NCBI GenBank assembly: GCA_016194455.1 | Contig: JACQBN010000023.1 | Coordinates: forward strand, 1-40,539 | Length of the DNA: 40,539 nt | Origin: Candidatus Kaiserbacteria bacterium | Lineage (GTDB): Bacteria; Patescibacteriota; Minisyncoccia; Phycocordibacterales; Phycocordibacteraceae | Direction of reading: 5' to 3' | Shown: positions 10,160-19,474 of the stretch, piece by piece | How the letters are laid out: each line of letters starts with the position of its first letter | Position numbering within the stretch: position 1 is the stretch's first letter | Notes under the pieces: generated by a model | Database searches by the model: none | What the model was told of the DNA's origin: nothing | The model's input: only the letters and a program-made list of their open reading frames with translations | Made by a program: the position numbers and the translations under genes

Positions 10160-10165
10160 TATAAT
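10160..10165 (+). promoter_or_regulatory. Consensus -10 box TATAAT upstream of the peptidase gene
   Basis: tgtggTATAATg; overlaps the annotated ATG at 10164, implying the real start is ATG 10194. Confidence 0.55.
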
Positions 10166-10193
10166 GTCCCTCGTTATCAGCCATACCCCTCTT

Positions 10194-11480
10194 ATGATTA
10201 CTCGCACCCCATTCTTCGCGGCAGCGCTTGCTTTCGTCTTTCTTCTCGGTGGTTCCCTCGCGTATGCCGAGCAGGGTCCCCCCGAAGACGGCGTCTCCGC
10301 GGCCGACCGCGCGAACTACCAGGCGCTCAATATCGAAGGACGGTTCGGCGTGCATTTCAAGGCGCATAAGAGCGTCTGCGCGGAAGCTGGCGCGGGCACC
10401 GCTCGCTGCGCGGCGCGTGTCATTACCGATGCTGCCGGCCGCCCCGCGGCGACCCTGAAGGCCGTGAGCGGCTTCAGTCCTAGCCAGATTCTCGGCGCGT
10501 ACGGTCTTAGCGGCACGGTCTCCGGGCTACCGATCATCGGCATCGTGGACGCCTATGACGACCCGACGATCGTAAGCGATCTCGCGACATACAATGCGAG
10601 CTCCAGCATTCCCGCCCTCCCGACCTGCACCACGAGCACAATCGCCTCTTCGCCCACCGCCTGCTTCCTCAAGGTGAATCAGCTTGGTGCTACGACCTCG
10701 CCTCCGACGGTCGACGCCGGCTGGGCGCTCGAGACCTCGCTTGATGTGGAAATTGCGCACGGGCTCTGCCAGAACTGCAAAGTCCTCTTGGTTGAGGCCA
10801 GCTCCGCAAGCTACAGCGATCTCCTCACTGCGGTCGATAAGGCGGTCGCGCTTGGCGCGAAGATCGTTTCCAATTCTTGGGCTAGCGGGGAGTTCCGCGG
10901 CGAGACGACGTACGACACCCACTTCAGTCATCCAGGCATCGCCTTCCTCTTCGCTTCAGGCGACAGCGGTTATGGCACCGCGTACCCGGCGGCTTCACGC
11001 TACGTGACTTCGGTGGGCGGCACGAGCCTCTTCCTAAATGGGAATGGCTCCTACAACCAAGAGCTCGCCTGGAGCGGGACAGGGAGCGGCTGCAGTTCTT
11101 TTGAAGGGAAACCCTCCTGGCAACACGATGCGAAATGCGCGCGCCGCACGCTCAATGACGTTGCCGCGGTCGCGGACCCCAACACCGGCGCGGCTATCTA
11201 CGACTCAACACCCTTTGGCAGCGCCTCCGGCTGGTTCGAGATCGGCGGTACCTCGCTCGCGACTCCGGTGCTCGCGGCGGTCTACGCGCTTGCGAGCCCT
11301 CTGCCCACCGGCACCCAAGAGAATTCTCTGCCCTACTTCGCGAATCTCTCCACGACGCTCCATGACATCATGAGCGGCGCGAACGGCAGGTGCGGCAGCG
11401 CCTCATATCTCTGCACCGCAGTTACGGGCTACGACGGCCCCACCGGCCTCGGAACGCCGAAAGGCACCGGCGCTTTCTAG
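10194..11480 (+). CDS. Secreted sedolisin-like (S53) serine-carboxyl peptidase
   Basis: Signal peptide ITRTPFFAAALAFVFLLGGSLAYA; ETSLD (E/D), FASGDSG (oxyanion Asp), GGTSLATP (Ser); FSPSQILGAYGL...IGIVDAYDDP. Confidence 0.88.
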   Translation: MITRTPFFAAALAFVFLLGGSLAYAEQGPPEDGVSAADRANYQALNIEGRFGVHFKAHKSVCAEAGAGTARCAARVITDAAGRPAATLKAVSGFSPSQILGAYGLSGTVSGLPIIGIVDAYDDPTIVSDLATYNASSSIPALPTCTTSTIASSPTACFLKVNQLGATTSPPTVDAGWALETSLDVEIAHGLCQNCKVLLVEASSASYSDLLTAVDKAVALGAKIVSNSWASGEFRGETTYDTHFSHPGIAFLFASGDSGYGTAYPAASRYVTSVGGTSLFLNGNGSYNQELAWSGTGSGCSSFEGKPSWQHDAKCARRTLNDVAAVADPNTGAAIYDSTPFGSASGWFEIGGTSLATPVLAAVYALASPLPTGTQENSLPYFANLSTTLHDIMSGANGRCGSASYLCTAVTGYDGPTGLGTPKGTGAF

Positions 11481-11507
11481 GAATTACTTGGCTCGTCATT
11501 CTCTACT

Positions 11508-12869
11508 ATGCGCACCGCTCGCCGTGTCTTCCCAGGAATGCTCTTCGTGTGCGCGGCGCTGCTCGTTCCTCTGGTGGCGTTGGCTAGCAGCAATGCGCTG
11601 CGGATCACCGGATACTCGAACATCATGTCCGACGGCACGGGCGACACAGTCGTGCTCTTCCCCACGCCGAAGGCAACTGACAAGTTCGACGCTCCCGTGC
11701 CCGTCTTCTGCGACCACAGCTCCGGCGACACTTACCCTCTCGGCCGAACGGCCGTAATCTGCACCGCGACCGACACATTCGGCAATTCCTCCACCATCCA
11801 CTTCGTCATCAACGTGCGCAATGTGAATAATCCAACCATTACCGTCACCTTCACCGATACGGGCGGCCATGATGTTTTTGCGACCACGACGGTGAACGGC
11901 GCGGACACGGGGCCGGTCCTCTACACGGTCGTCGCACAGGACGGCGCACAAGGGAGAATCTTCAATCAGAACCAGATTTCGTGCATACCGCCTTCAGGCG
12001 CGATCTTCCATCGCGATACGGACGGTACCACCATCACGCCCCTAATTTGCAGCGTCTCCGTATCCGGCCACGCGGTCTTCCAGGAAACCCCCGCCGTCAT
12101 CAGCGTTGAAAATACCAGCGTGCACGGCCTCTCTTCCTGCACGCTCGACGGCCTCACCCTCGATGACGGGCAGTCGACCACGTTCTACTCCTCGAAAATC
12201 GTTACTTCAGTCACCTGCAGTGCCGTTGCGCAGGGCCGCACCTGCACGGACGGGGTGCTCTCTGGCAGTGATTCATATCGCTATTCGTCATGCTCGGGCC
12301 CCGGCTCCCTCATCTCTTCTGGTTCTGGCGGCGGCGGGGGCTGGTTCTTCAATCCCTTCGGCCCGTACCCACATCCGAACGCCGGCAACGGCCTGGGGAA
12401 CGGGAATACTTCGCCCTTCACTAATCTGCTTGGTCTCGGCTCGGGCAATGGGAACACAAGTTGCCTCTCTTATGAGGTGAAGCAGCTGCAGATATTCCTC
12501 AACGCGCACGGCTTCTTAATTGCAAAAACAGGCCCGGGCTCTCCAGGGCAGGAGACCGGCGTCTTCGGCCCGGCGACCGTGGCCGCACTGATCAAATTCC
12601 AGGAGGCGAACGCTAAGTACATCCTTAAACCACTCCACCTCAAAAAGGGCACCGGTAAGCTCGGCCCCGGGACCATAAAGTTCATCAACAAGCTGCTCGG
12701 TATCACTACCGCCGGGACTCCGCTCCCCGCAAGCTGCGCCCCGGGCAACTCTCCCGGTTCTTCCGGTACGCACAAAAATGTGGCGACCACGACGCCTCAG
12801 CCCCCGGCTGCCACACCTCCTGCCCCGAAGAAGAACGGCTGCCCCAAGTGGCTTTGTTTCTGGCGATAG
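11508..12869 (+). CDS. Secreted protein with HYR-like domain and C-terminal peptidoglycan-binding-like domain
   Basis: Signal peptide; PLGRTAVICTATDTFGNSSTIHFVINV (HYR); EVKQLQIFLNAHGF...GVFGPATVAALIKFQEAN (PG_binding_1-like). Confidence 0.8.
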   Translation: MRTARRVFPGMLFVCAALLVPLVALASSNALRITGYSNIMSDGTGDTVVLFPTPKATDKFDAPVPVFCDHSSGDTYPLGRTAVICTATDTFGNSSTIHFVINVRNVNNPTITVTFTDTGGHDVFATTTVNGADTGPVLYTVVAQDGAQGRIFNQNQISCIPPSGAIFHRDTDGTTITPLICSVSVSGHAVFQETPAVISVENTSVHGLSSCTLDGLTLDDGQSTTFYSSKIVTSVTCSAVAQGRTCTDGVLSGSDSYRYSSCSGPGSLISSGSGGGGGWFFNPFGPYPHPNAGNGLGNGNTSPFTNLLGLGSGNGNTSCLSYEVKQLQIFLNAHGFLIAKTGPGSPGQETGVFGPATVAALIKFQEANAKYILKPLHLKKGTGKLGPGTIKFINKLLGITTAGTPLPASCAPGNSPGSSGTHKNVATTTPQPPAATPPAPKKNGCPKWLCFWR

Positions 12870-12916
12870 AGATCAAGTGAGCAGAAAAATCCGAGACACT
12901 ATATACTAGCGGACAT

Positions 12917-14131
12917 ATGCCTGGCGACGCTGTTGAGCGCGAGCTTGTGCGTGGCCGCGGATTGTCCGTCATCACACTCGTCGACCATCTGATAGAGGCG
13001 GCACAGGAGAAGCGCGCATCCGACATCCATCTTGACCCGCTCTTCGAGGGCGTGCGGGTTCGTTTCCGTATCGACGGCGTGCTCCAAGATGTGTACCGCC
13101 TGCCGAGGGAGGTGCGCTCGGAGATCGTCTCGCGCATCAAGGTACTCGCGAGTCTGCGCACGGACGAGCACCAGACGGCGCAGGACGGGCGCTTCCGGCA
13201 TTCCTTCGGTGGCAATGCATTCGTGGACATCCGCGTTTCCATCGCGCCCACCTATCACGGCGAGAACGTCGTCTTACGCCTTCTCTCTGATGTCGCGCAG
13301 GAATTTACACTTCAAGCGCTCGGCTTCGGCGAGAGCGATCGACGGAAGATTATCGAAGCGATCAGGAGGCCGAGCGGCATGATCCTCGTCACGGGTCCGA
13401 CCGGGAGCGGGAAGACGACCACCCTCTACACTCTCATCAAGATGCTGAACGCCCCGGATATTTCGGTTATCACGATTGAAGACCCGATTGAGTACGGCGT
13501 CGCGGGTGTTGAGCAGATGCAGGTCAACACGCGCGCCGGCCTCACGTTCGCCACCGGGCTGCGCACCATCCTTCGGCAGGACCCGAACATCATTATGGTC
13601 GGCGAGATCCGCGACGCCGAGACGGCCTCCATCGCCGTCAATACCGCGCTCACCGGGCACCTCCTCCTCTCCACGCTCCACACCAACGACGCGGCAACAA
13701 CGCTCCCGCGCCTCCTCGACCTCAGGGTGGAGTCCTTCCTGGTCGCCTCCACCATCAGCCTCGCGATAGGGCAGCGGCTAGTCAGGAAGCTCTGCCCCGC
13801 CTGCAAGCAGGAGTTCAAGGCGAGCAGGGAGCTCGCGAAGAGCCTCGCCGCAGTGTCGCTCAACAAACCAATCGCCGCCGGAGAGAGGCTCCAGCGCCCG
13901 AAGGGGTGTAAGAAATGTGGCGGCACTGGCTATCACGGCCGTATCTCCATTAATGAAGTGCTCATCGCCGATGCCAAGATCCGCGAGGCGATCCTCGCGC
14001 GCGCGCCTTCCAGCGAACTGAAAAGAATTGCCATCAAAGGCGGCATGACCACCATGCTTGAGGACGGCCTCACCAAAGTGCGCGCAGGAGTCACCAGCGT
14101 GGAGGAGGTGCTCCGCGTCATTCATGAATAA
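12917..14131 (+). CDS. pilB: Type IV pilus assembly ATPase PilB/GspE
   Basis: GPTGSGKTTTLYTLI Walker A, IMVGEIRDAETASIA Walker B, CPAC...CKKC zinc motif; no long N-terminal MshEN domain. Confidence 0.95.
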   Translation: MPGDAVERELVRGRGLSVITLVDHLIEAAQEKRASDIHLDPLFEGVRVRFRIDGVLQDVYRLPREVRSEIVSRIKVLASLRTDEHQTAQDGRFRHSFGGNAFVDIRVSIAPTYHGENVVLRLLSDVAQEFTLQALGFGESDRRKIIEAIRRPSGMILVTGPTGSGKTTTLYTLIKMLNAPDISVITIEDPIEYGVAGVEQMQVNTRAGLTFATGLRTILRQDPNIIMVGEIRDAETASIAVNTALTGHLLLSTLHTNDAATTLPRLLDLRVESFLVASTISLAIGQRLVRKLCPACKQEFKASRELAKSLAAVSLNKPIAAGERLQRPKGCKKCGGTGYHGRISINEVLIADAKIREAILARAPSSELKRIAIKGGMTTMLEDGLTKVRAGVTSVEEVLRVIHE

Positions 14132-15299
14132 ACCAGATTGGCAGAAGCTGCGGGCGGAAGTCGGGAAACACGCGAAGCGCGCTCTCAAAGAGGCGCGTCG
14201 ATGGAAGAAGCACGCGCACACGCTCTCCGGGCATCTGAAGCAACTCTCCTCCCGGCGCCTTTCCATTAAGGATCAAGCTTTTTTCGCCAAGAGGCTCGCC
14301 TTCCTCATCACGGCAGGCGTACCGATCATGGAGAGCCTCATCATGATCCACGAGCAGGCGCGCTCGCGCGCTTTCTCGCGCGTGATCGATGTCGTCATTG
14401 ATGACGTCGCGAACGGTCAATACCTCTCGAAGAGCCTCGAGCGCTTTCCCGAAATGTTCGGCCAGTTTGCGGTCAATCTCATCAAGGTGGGAGAGACGAG
14501 CGGGACATTGAGCCAGAACCTGGACTATCTCGCCGACGAACTCAAGAAGAAACAGATGCTGCGGCGCAAGATCATCGGCGCCCTCATCTACCCGGCGGTG
14601 ATTACGTTCGCGACGTTAGGCATCACCGCATTCCTGATGGTTTACCTCTTCCCCAAGATCATACCGGTCTTCTTGAGTTTGCGGACGAAGCTGCCGCTCT
14701 CCACCCGCATCGTGATCGCGATCAGCAGCTTCTTGCGGCACTGGGGGCTCCTGCTCATCTTCTTGATCGTCGCCGGGGTCGCGGCGTTTATGGTCGCGCG
14801 CAAGCGAAGCGGACGCCTGCGCACGCTCGTCGACCGTTTCATTCTTAAAGTGCCGGTCTTGGGCACGATGACCCGCTACTACAATCTTGCGAATATCACC
14901 CGTACGCTCGGCCTCCTTCTCAAGACCGGCACCACGCTCTCCGCCGCGCTCGCAATCACCGCCGATACGAGCATGAACATTATCTATCAGCAGCATCTCG
15001 CAGCGCTCGGGCAGTCGGTGATCCGCGGCAAGACGCTTTCGGTCTATCTGGACCAGCAGCGCGAGATCTTCGGCGATATCCTCTGCCAGATGGTCGCGGT
15101 GGGGGAGCGGAGCGGCACGCTCTCGAGTACGCTTATCTATCTCTCGGAGTTCTACGAGCACGAGCTCGATGATTACGCCCGGGGGCTCTCGAGCCTGATT
15201 GAGCCCGCGCTCATGATCTGCATGGGGCTCCTGATCGGCTTCGTCGCCATTTCCATCATCACGCCCATCTATGCCATTACGCAAAACCTCCATCCCTAA
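14124..15299 (+). CDS. pilC: Type IV pilus inner-membrane platform protein PilC/GspF
   Basis: FFAKRLAFLITAGVPIMESL, VGETSGTLSQNLDYLADELKK, VAVGERSGTLSSTLIYLSEFYE; start trimmed to ATG overlapping the pilB end. Confidence 0.95.
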   Translation: MNKPDWQKLRAEVGKHAKRALKEARRWKKHAHTLSGHLKQLSSRRLSIKDQAFFAKRLAFLITAGVPIMESLIMIHEQARSRAFSRVIDVVIDDVANGQYLSKSLERFPEMFGQFAVNLIKVGETSGTLSQNLDYLADELKKKQMLRRKIIGALIYPAVITFATLGITAFLMVYLFPKIIPVFLSLRTKLPLSTRIVIAISSFLRHWGLLLIFLIVAGVAAFMVARKRSGRLRTLVDRFILKVPVLGTMTRYYNLANITRTLGLLLKTGTTLSAALAITADTSMNIIYQQHLAALGQSVIRGKTLSVYLDQQREIFGDILCQMVAVGERSGTLSSTLIYLSEFYEHELDDYARGLSSLIEPALMICMGLLIGFVAISIITPIYAITQNLHP

Positions 15300-15735
15300 G
15301 GACGGGTTCACGCTCGTTGAGATCTTGGTCGTCGTCGGTATGCTCGCGATTGTGGCGGGGACCGTCGCCTTCTTCGACCTCGCGAGCTATGAGGGCGAGG
15401 CGTTTCGGGGCGAGCGGACCACACTTGTGACCCTGCTCGAGACCGCGCGCGCCGACGCGCTCAATAATGTCGATGAGTCACAGCACGGAGTCCACGTCGC
15501 GACCGGGCAGTACACGCTTTTTGAAGGCGAGAGCTACAGCGACCCTTCACGCGACACCTCGCGCGACGTGGTGATCGCTGCCTCGTACGTTGTTACGATA
15601 AGCCCCTCTGGCAGCGACATCGTCTTCGCGCAGCTCTCCGCCGAGACCTCGGATGCTACCATCACGCTCACCGACCCGGCGCGCAAGGTAGCAGCAACGA
15701 TTACTATCAACCGCGAGGGCGGCATCAGCTGGTGA
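15271..15735 (+). CDS. Pseudopilin, GspH/FimT-like (set B)
   Basis: KDGFTLVEILVVVGMLAIVAGTVAFFDL; overlaps the pilC end. Confidence 0.85.
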   Translation: MPLRKTSIPKDGFTLVEILVVVGMLAIVAGTVAFFDLASYEGEAFRGERTTLVTLLETARADALNNVDESQHGVHVATGQYTLFEGESYSDPSRDTSRDVVIAASYVVTISPSGSDIVFAQLSAETSDATITLTDPARKVAATITINREGGISW

Positions 15736-15736
15736 T

Positions 15737-17254
15737 ATGCGGCGCGGCTTTTCGACGCTTGAAATAATGCTCGCACTCGCGATTTTTTCCATCGTGCTTG
15801 CGGGCGCTATCATCGCGCACTTCAGCGCGCAGTACTGGACCATCGTCTCGCAGACTTCCGGCGAGGCATTTTCGCTCGCGCACCAGCAGATCGAGGATGT
15901 ACGGGCAGAGGCGCGGCACGACTTCGTCTCGGCCGTTTCGACCACCTCCACGTCCTGCTTGGGCGCGCTCTGCTATTCGGTCTCGACCAGCGTGAGCGAT
16001 ATCTCGCCGTGCGCCAAGAACGTTACCTCGAGCGTCTCCTGGCAGGTCGCGCATTATCCGAGCGCGAGCATCTCACTCCCAACGATCTTTACCAGCACCT
16101 CGAGCGCGATTGCACTCGGCGGCGACTGCTCTCTTTCGTATCCGGGCGACTGGACCACCCCCTCTACTCCTGTTGCAACGACCACGGTGAACACGCCCAC
16201 CGGAATAGATGCACTGAACGGCACGATATATAGCAGCGAAAGTAGTTCTCCGTATCTCGAAGCGATCACGCCGTCGGGCGTCCACTATGCATATACGGCT
16301 CCCGACAACACGAAACTGCTGGAACCGGCGTACGCGATTGATGTTGCGCGCGACCTCACTACGGGAAAGGTTTACGCTTACCTCGCGACGGGACCAACCA
16401 ACATCTCCATCGTCGACGTGACAAATCCATCCGCCATGGCTTTTGTGGCTTCAACGACATTTAGCAGCACAAGCGGCACAAATACGTCCGGCAGAAGCAT
16501 CGCTTATTTTAAAGGTAACGTGTATGTCACAACGGACGCTCGTAATAATCGAATAGGCCGCGATCCTGTTTTGTATGTGTTTGACGTAACGAATCCCGCG
16601 TCACCCCAGGAAGTTGGCTCAATCAGTGGCGCGAATCTGAATACGAGCATTTATGGCCTTGCTATACAAAAGAAGTTCGTTGGCGGTGCGCCGACGACTC
16701 TCGCGTTCCTCGCGACGACGCTCGGGACTGGTCAACTGCAAGTATTCGACGTGACAAGTCCACAGAGCATCGGAACGCCACTTGCTAGATGCTCGGTTTC
16801 CGGCGGACTTCCTTCCACGTCGCTCTCATTGCTCGGCAACGACGTCTTTATTGGACTGCAGACGCAAACCACCGATAGCTCGCCAGCGATAGCAGTCTTT
16901 GATGTAAACAATGTGTTGCCGCCGATTTCTTCGTGCGCGCCAATTGCAGCAGCAAGTGCCAAGGCCGTAAGTTGTGACAAGAGCAATTCGCAAAAAACGC
17001 GGTATCCGTACGCGCTGTTCGCCACAGGATCATATCTTTTTGCCCTTACCGACAACACGACCCCGAATCTGGGAGAGTTGCAGGTCTGGCGGACGGATGT
17101 GTCCAATGCCGATGCGAGCAAACGGCTTTCATTCCAGAAAGAATATCCCGATAGCTGTGCAGGACCAGCGATGAGCGCAATCGACTTCGACAGTGACGCC
17201 AATTCGCTGTACATTATGGCGCCGACAGGCGCACAAATATTCACCGGCAACTAA
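15737..17254 (+). CDS. Prepilin N-terminus (GspI/PilV-like) fused to an LVIVD-like beta-propeller domain (set B)
   Basis: MRRGFSTLEIMLALAIFSIVLAGAIIAHF pilin helix; repeats VYAYLATGPTNISIVDVTNPSAMAFVAST, VYVTTDARNNRIGRDPVLYVFDVTNPASPQEVGSIS, LAFLATTLGTGQLQVFDVTSPQSIGTPLA. Confidence 0.85.
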   Translation: MRRGFSTLEIMLALAIFSIVLAGAIIAHFSAQYWTIVSQTSGEAFSLAHQQIEDVRAEARHDFVSAVSTTSTSCLGALCYSVSTSVSDISPCAKNVTSSVSWQVAHYPSASISLPTIFTSTSSAIALGGDCSLSYPGDWTTPSTPVATTTVNTPTGIDALNGTIYSSESSSPYLEAITPSGVHYAYTAPDNTKLLEPAYAIDVARDLTTGKVYAYLATGPTNISIVDVTNPSAMAFVASTTFSSTSGTNTSGRSIAYFKGNVYVTTDARNNRIGRDPVLYVFDVTNPASPQEVGSISGANLNTSIYGLAIQKKFVGGAPTTLAFLATTLGTGQLQVFDVTSPQSIGTPLARCSVSGGLPSTSLSLLGNDVFIGLQTQTTDSSPAIAVFDVNNVLPPISSCAPIAAASAKAVSCDKSNSQKTRYPYALFATGSYLFALTDNTTPNLGELQVWRTDVSNADASKRLSFQKEYPDSCAGPAMSAIDFDSDANSLYIMAPTGAQIFTGN

Positions 17255-17255
17255 T

Positions 17256-17729
17256 ATGCGCGGGTTCACCCTCATCGAGACCATCGTCTACATCGGCCTG
17301 CTCGCCGTGCTGATGAGCGCGGCCATCGTCGCGACCTTCCAGTTGATTGATAGCGGCGCGCACAACGAGACCGCGGTCGCCATTCAGGAGGAGGGAACGT
17401 TTCTCGAGCGCAAGATCGGCTGGGCGCTCACCGGTGCGACCAGTGTGAGTGCTCTAAGCAATACGCTCACGATCACCCGGTTGGCGAGCAGCAGCTTCCC
17501 CGATACCGACAATCCGCTCACCATCTCCGTAAACGGCACATCCCTGATCCTTCAGCGCTCGGTCTATACGCCAGTCGCGCTCAATAGCGCGGCCTTTGCC
17601 GTAACGTCCTTTACTGCCACGGTCGACACGTCCCAGATGCCCGCTAAGGTTGATGTCAGCTTTAGCGTCCAGACCATAGGCACGCCCACACAAAGCGCCG
17701 CGTTTACATACCGCAGCTATCTGCGATAA
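17256..17729 (+). CDS. Pseudopilin, GspJ/PilW-like (set B)
   Basis: MRGFTLIETIVYIGLLAVLMSAAIVATFQLIDSG; start trimmed from ORF 17193..17729. Confidence 0.85.
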   Translation: MRGFTLIETIVYIGLLAVLMSAAIVATFQLIDSGAHNETAVAIQEEGTFLERKIGWALTGATSVSALSNTLTITRLASSSFPDTDNPLTISVNGTSLILQRSVYTPVALNSAAFAVTSFTATVDTSQMPAKVDVSFSVQTIGTPTQSAAFTYRSYLR

Positions 17730-17736
17730 TAAGGAG

Positions 17737-19473
17737 ATGGGCAACGTGCGGCGCAAACGCGAAGGCGGATATATCGCGCTGATGGCGACGATCGTCATCG
17801 GTCTTGTGCTGCTGGTGATGACTGCCGAGGAGGGCTTCGCCGGCATGCACGCCCGCTTCAATGTGCTCGGCACCGAGCGCAAGGAGCAGGCGACGACGCT
17901 CGCCGAGGGGTGCCTGAATCAGGGCATGGCGAAGCTCTTGGTCGATCCCTCTGCCGCGAGCCGTATCGACGCAGTCAATGGCTACGACTCGGGTGATCAA
18001 TCCCGCACCTATTCTTATCAGATCGGGGCCTTGAACAACGCTCTCAACGATGCATCCACTGCATTCAGCACCAGCACCGTGCTCTTCTATCCGACAGGAA
18101 CCGTGCGCGACGAGACGGGCGCCTCCACCAACGCGAATCTGCAAGCCATCGTAGATTTTTCTGGCGTCAACCTGAACTTCTCTAGTGACAAGGGCGTTTT
18201 GGTTGTGCAAGCTGTCGTGGGCGGCAACAATGACGCGAAGGATCAGCCAGAAGACTTCCAGATCCAAGTCGCGGGGCAAGGTCCCGTACCGCTCGTACAA
18301 GGCATCGGAGTCGCCAGCTCGACTGACGACACGGGGGTCGCGACCTCTACCTTCCGCGGCTCGGCCTACGGCGTCGCGGTCTATCTTCCCCCCAACACCG
18401 ATTACCATGTGTACGGGGTGCCGAAGAACGGCTATTTGCCGCACTTTGTGTACGCCAATGGCCAGGACAACTGCACCACCGCGCGCTTCACCGGCGCCGA
18501 CATCGGCAATTACACGATAGGCCATGGCATCAAGGTATGCACGATTCGTTTTGAAGGCCCCCACCAAACGACGCTGACGCTCGCGGCAAACGTCATAAAT
18601 CAATACAAAGGCAAAGCCGCGCCGGCTGATTTTACCTACCTTATTGATGGCGCTGCGGCCGGTCTTGCGCGGACCGTGAAGGTCGCTGACGGCCCGCACA
18701 CCATCTCAATCGGGCTCGCGAACGCGCCAAACGGCAAGTATTCACGGCCGATAGTGCAAAAAACGGGCTTGCCGGCCGTATGGCGCTGCTTTTCAGGCGG
18801 GACCACGACACTCGTGACGATGGTGGGCGCGGGTGACGTCTACAACACTCAAGCGACCGTCAACGCACAAAGCGGAACGGACACCGTCTGCACCCTCACG
18901 CTTGCCGACCCGCAGGTCAGTGCGGCGTGCGCCGACACGGCGGTCATGCTTGCGCAGAATGTCAGCAATGGCGGCGGCAACAACGATATCCCCAACCAAA
19001 AAACAGCCGCAAATCAATTACTGGGACTCTTTAACGACAACGGAAAGAAGAGCGGCATTTTCCCGCGCGTTGCGATCGGCAGTTACGGCGACCCGACGGG
19101 CATCACGACCGCCGGACAGGCGACGAGCACCTACGGCACGCAAGCAACGGAGACGTTTACTTTTGGAACTCCAACGCCCGGTACTCCCGTCTCGGTGACG
19201 GTTTTCGCTATAGCGGAAGGAAACGGGGCAGGACTTCAATTGGTGGAAGAGGACGGAAGCGCAATGCAAGTGGGCAATGCGCAGACGCTTACAGACACAT
19301 ACGCCGCGTATTCATACGAATTCAAAACAAAACCCGATAGTTCGACGTGGAGCGCGAGCGACCTCACCGGTGGGCTCTTTGGGAATTGGCAACGCTACAA
19401 ATTCGGCGTCCGTTCAACGAGCTCGGGCGCTCCGCGGGTGACGCAAGTCTACGTGCAGGTGAACTACCAATAG
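17737..19473 (+). CDS. PilX/GspK-like minor pilin with very large extracellular domain (set B)
   Basis: EGGYIALMATIVIGLVLLVMTAEEGFAGMHARFN...ATTLAEGCLNQGMAKL, no Glu5; ~530-aa C-terminal extension. Confidence 0.75.
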   Translation: MGNVRRKREGGYIALMATIVIGLVLLVMTAEEGFAGMHARFNVLGTERKEQATTLAEGCLNQGMAKLLVDPSAASRIDAVNGYDSGDQSRTYSYQIGALNNALNDASTAFSTSTVLFYPTGTVRDETGASTNANLQAIVDFSGVNLNFSSDKGVLVVQAVVGGNNDAKDQPEDFQIQVAGQGPVPLVQGIGVASSTDDTGVATSTFRGSAYGVAVYLPPNTDYHVYGVPKNGYLPHFVYANGQDNCTTARFTGADIGNYTIGHGIKVCTIRFEGPHQTTLTLAANVINQYKGKAAPADFTYLIDGAAAGLARTVKVADGPHTISIGLANAPNGKYSRPIVQKTGLPAVWRCFSGGTTTLVTMVGAGDVYNTQATVNAQSGTDTVCTLTLADPQVSAACADTAVMLAQNVSNGGGNNDIPNQKTAANQLLGLFNDNGKKSGIFPRVAIGSYGDPTGITTAGQATSTYGTQATETFTFGTPTPGTPVSVTVFAIAEGNGAGLQLVEEDGSAMQVGNAQTLTDTYAAYSYEFKTKPDSSTWSASDLTGGLFGNWQRYKFGVRSTSSGAPRVTQVYVQVNYQ

Positions 19474-19474
19474 T

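Noticed and set aside
10164-10193. Annotated start of the sedolisin ORF (MSLVISHTPL)
   Set aside because: ATG 10164 overlaps the TATAAT box; ATG 10194 gives a standard signal peptide.
17704-18699. 331-aa minus-strand ORF antisense to the PilX-like gene
   Set aside because: Shadow ORF; the plus-strand gene fits the pilin operon and has a recognisable N-terminus.
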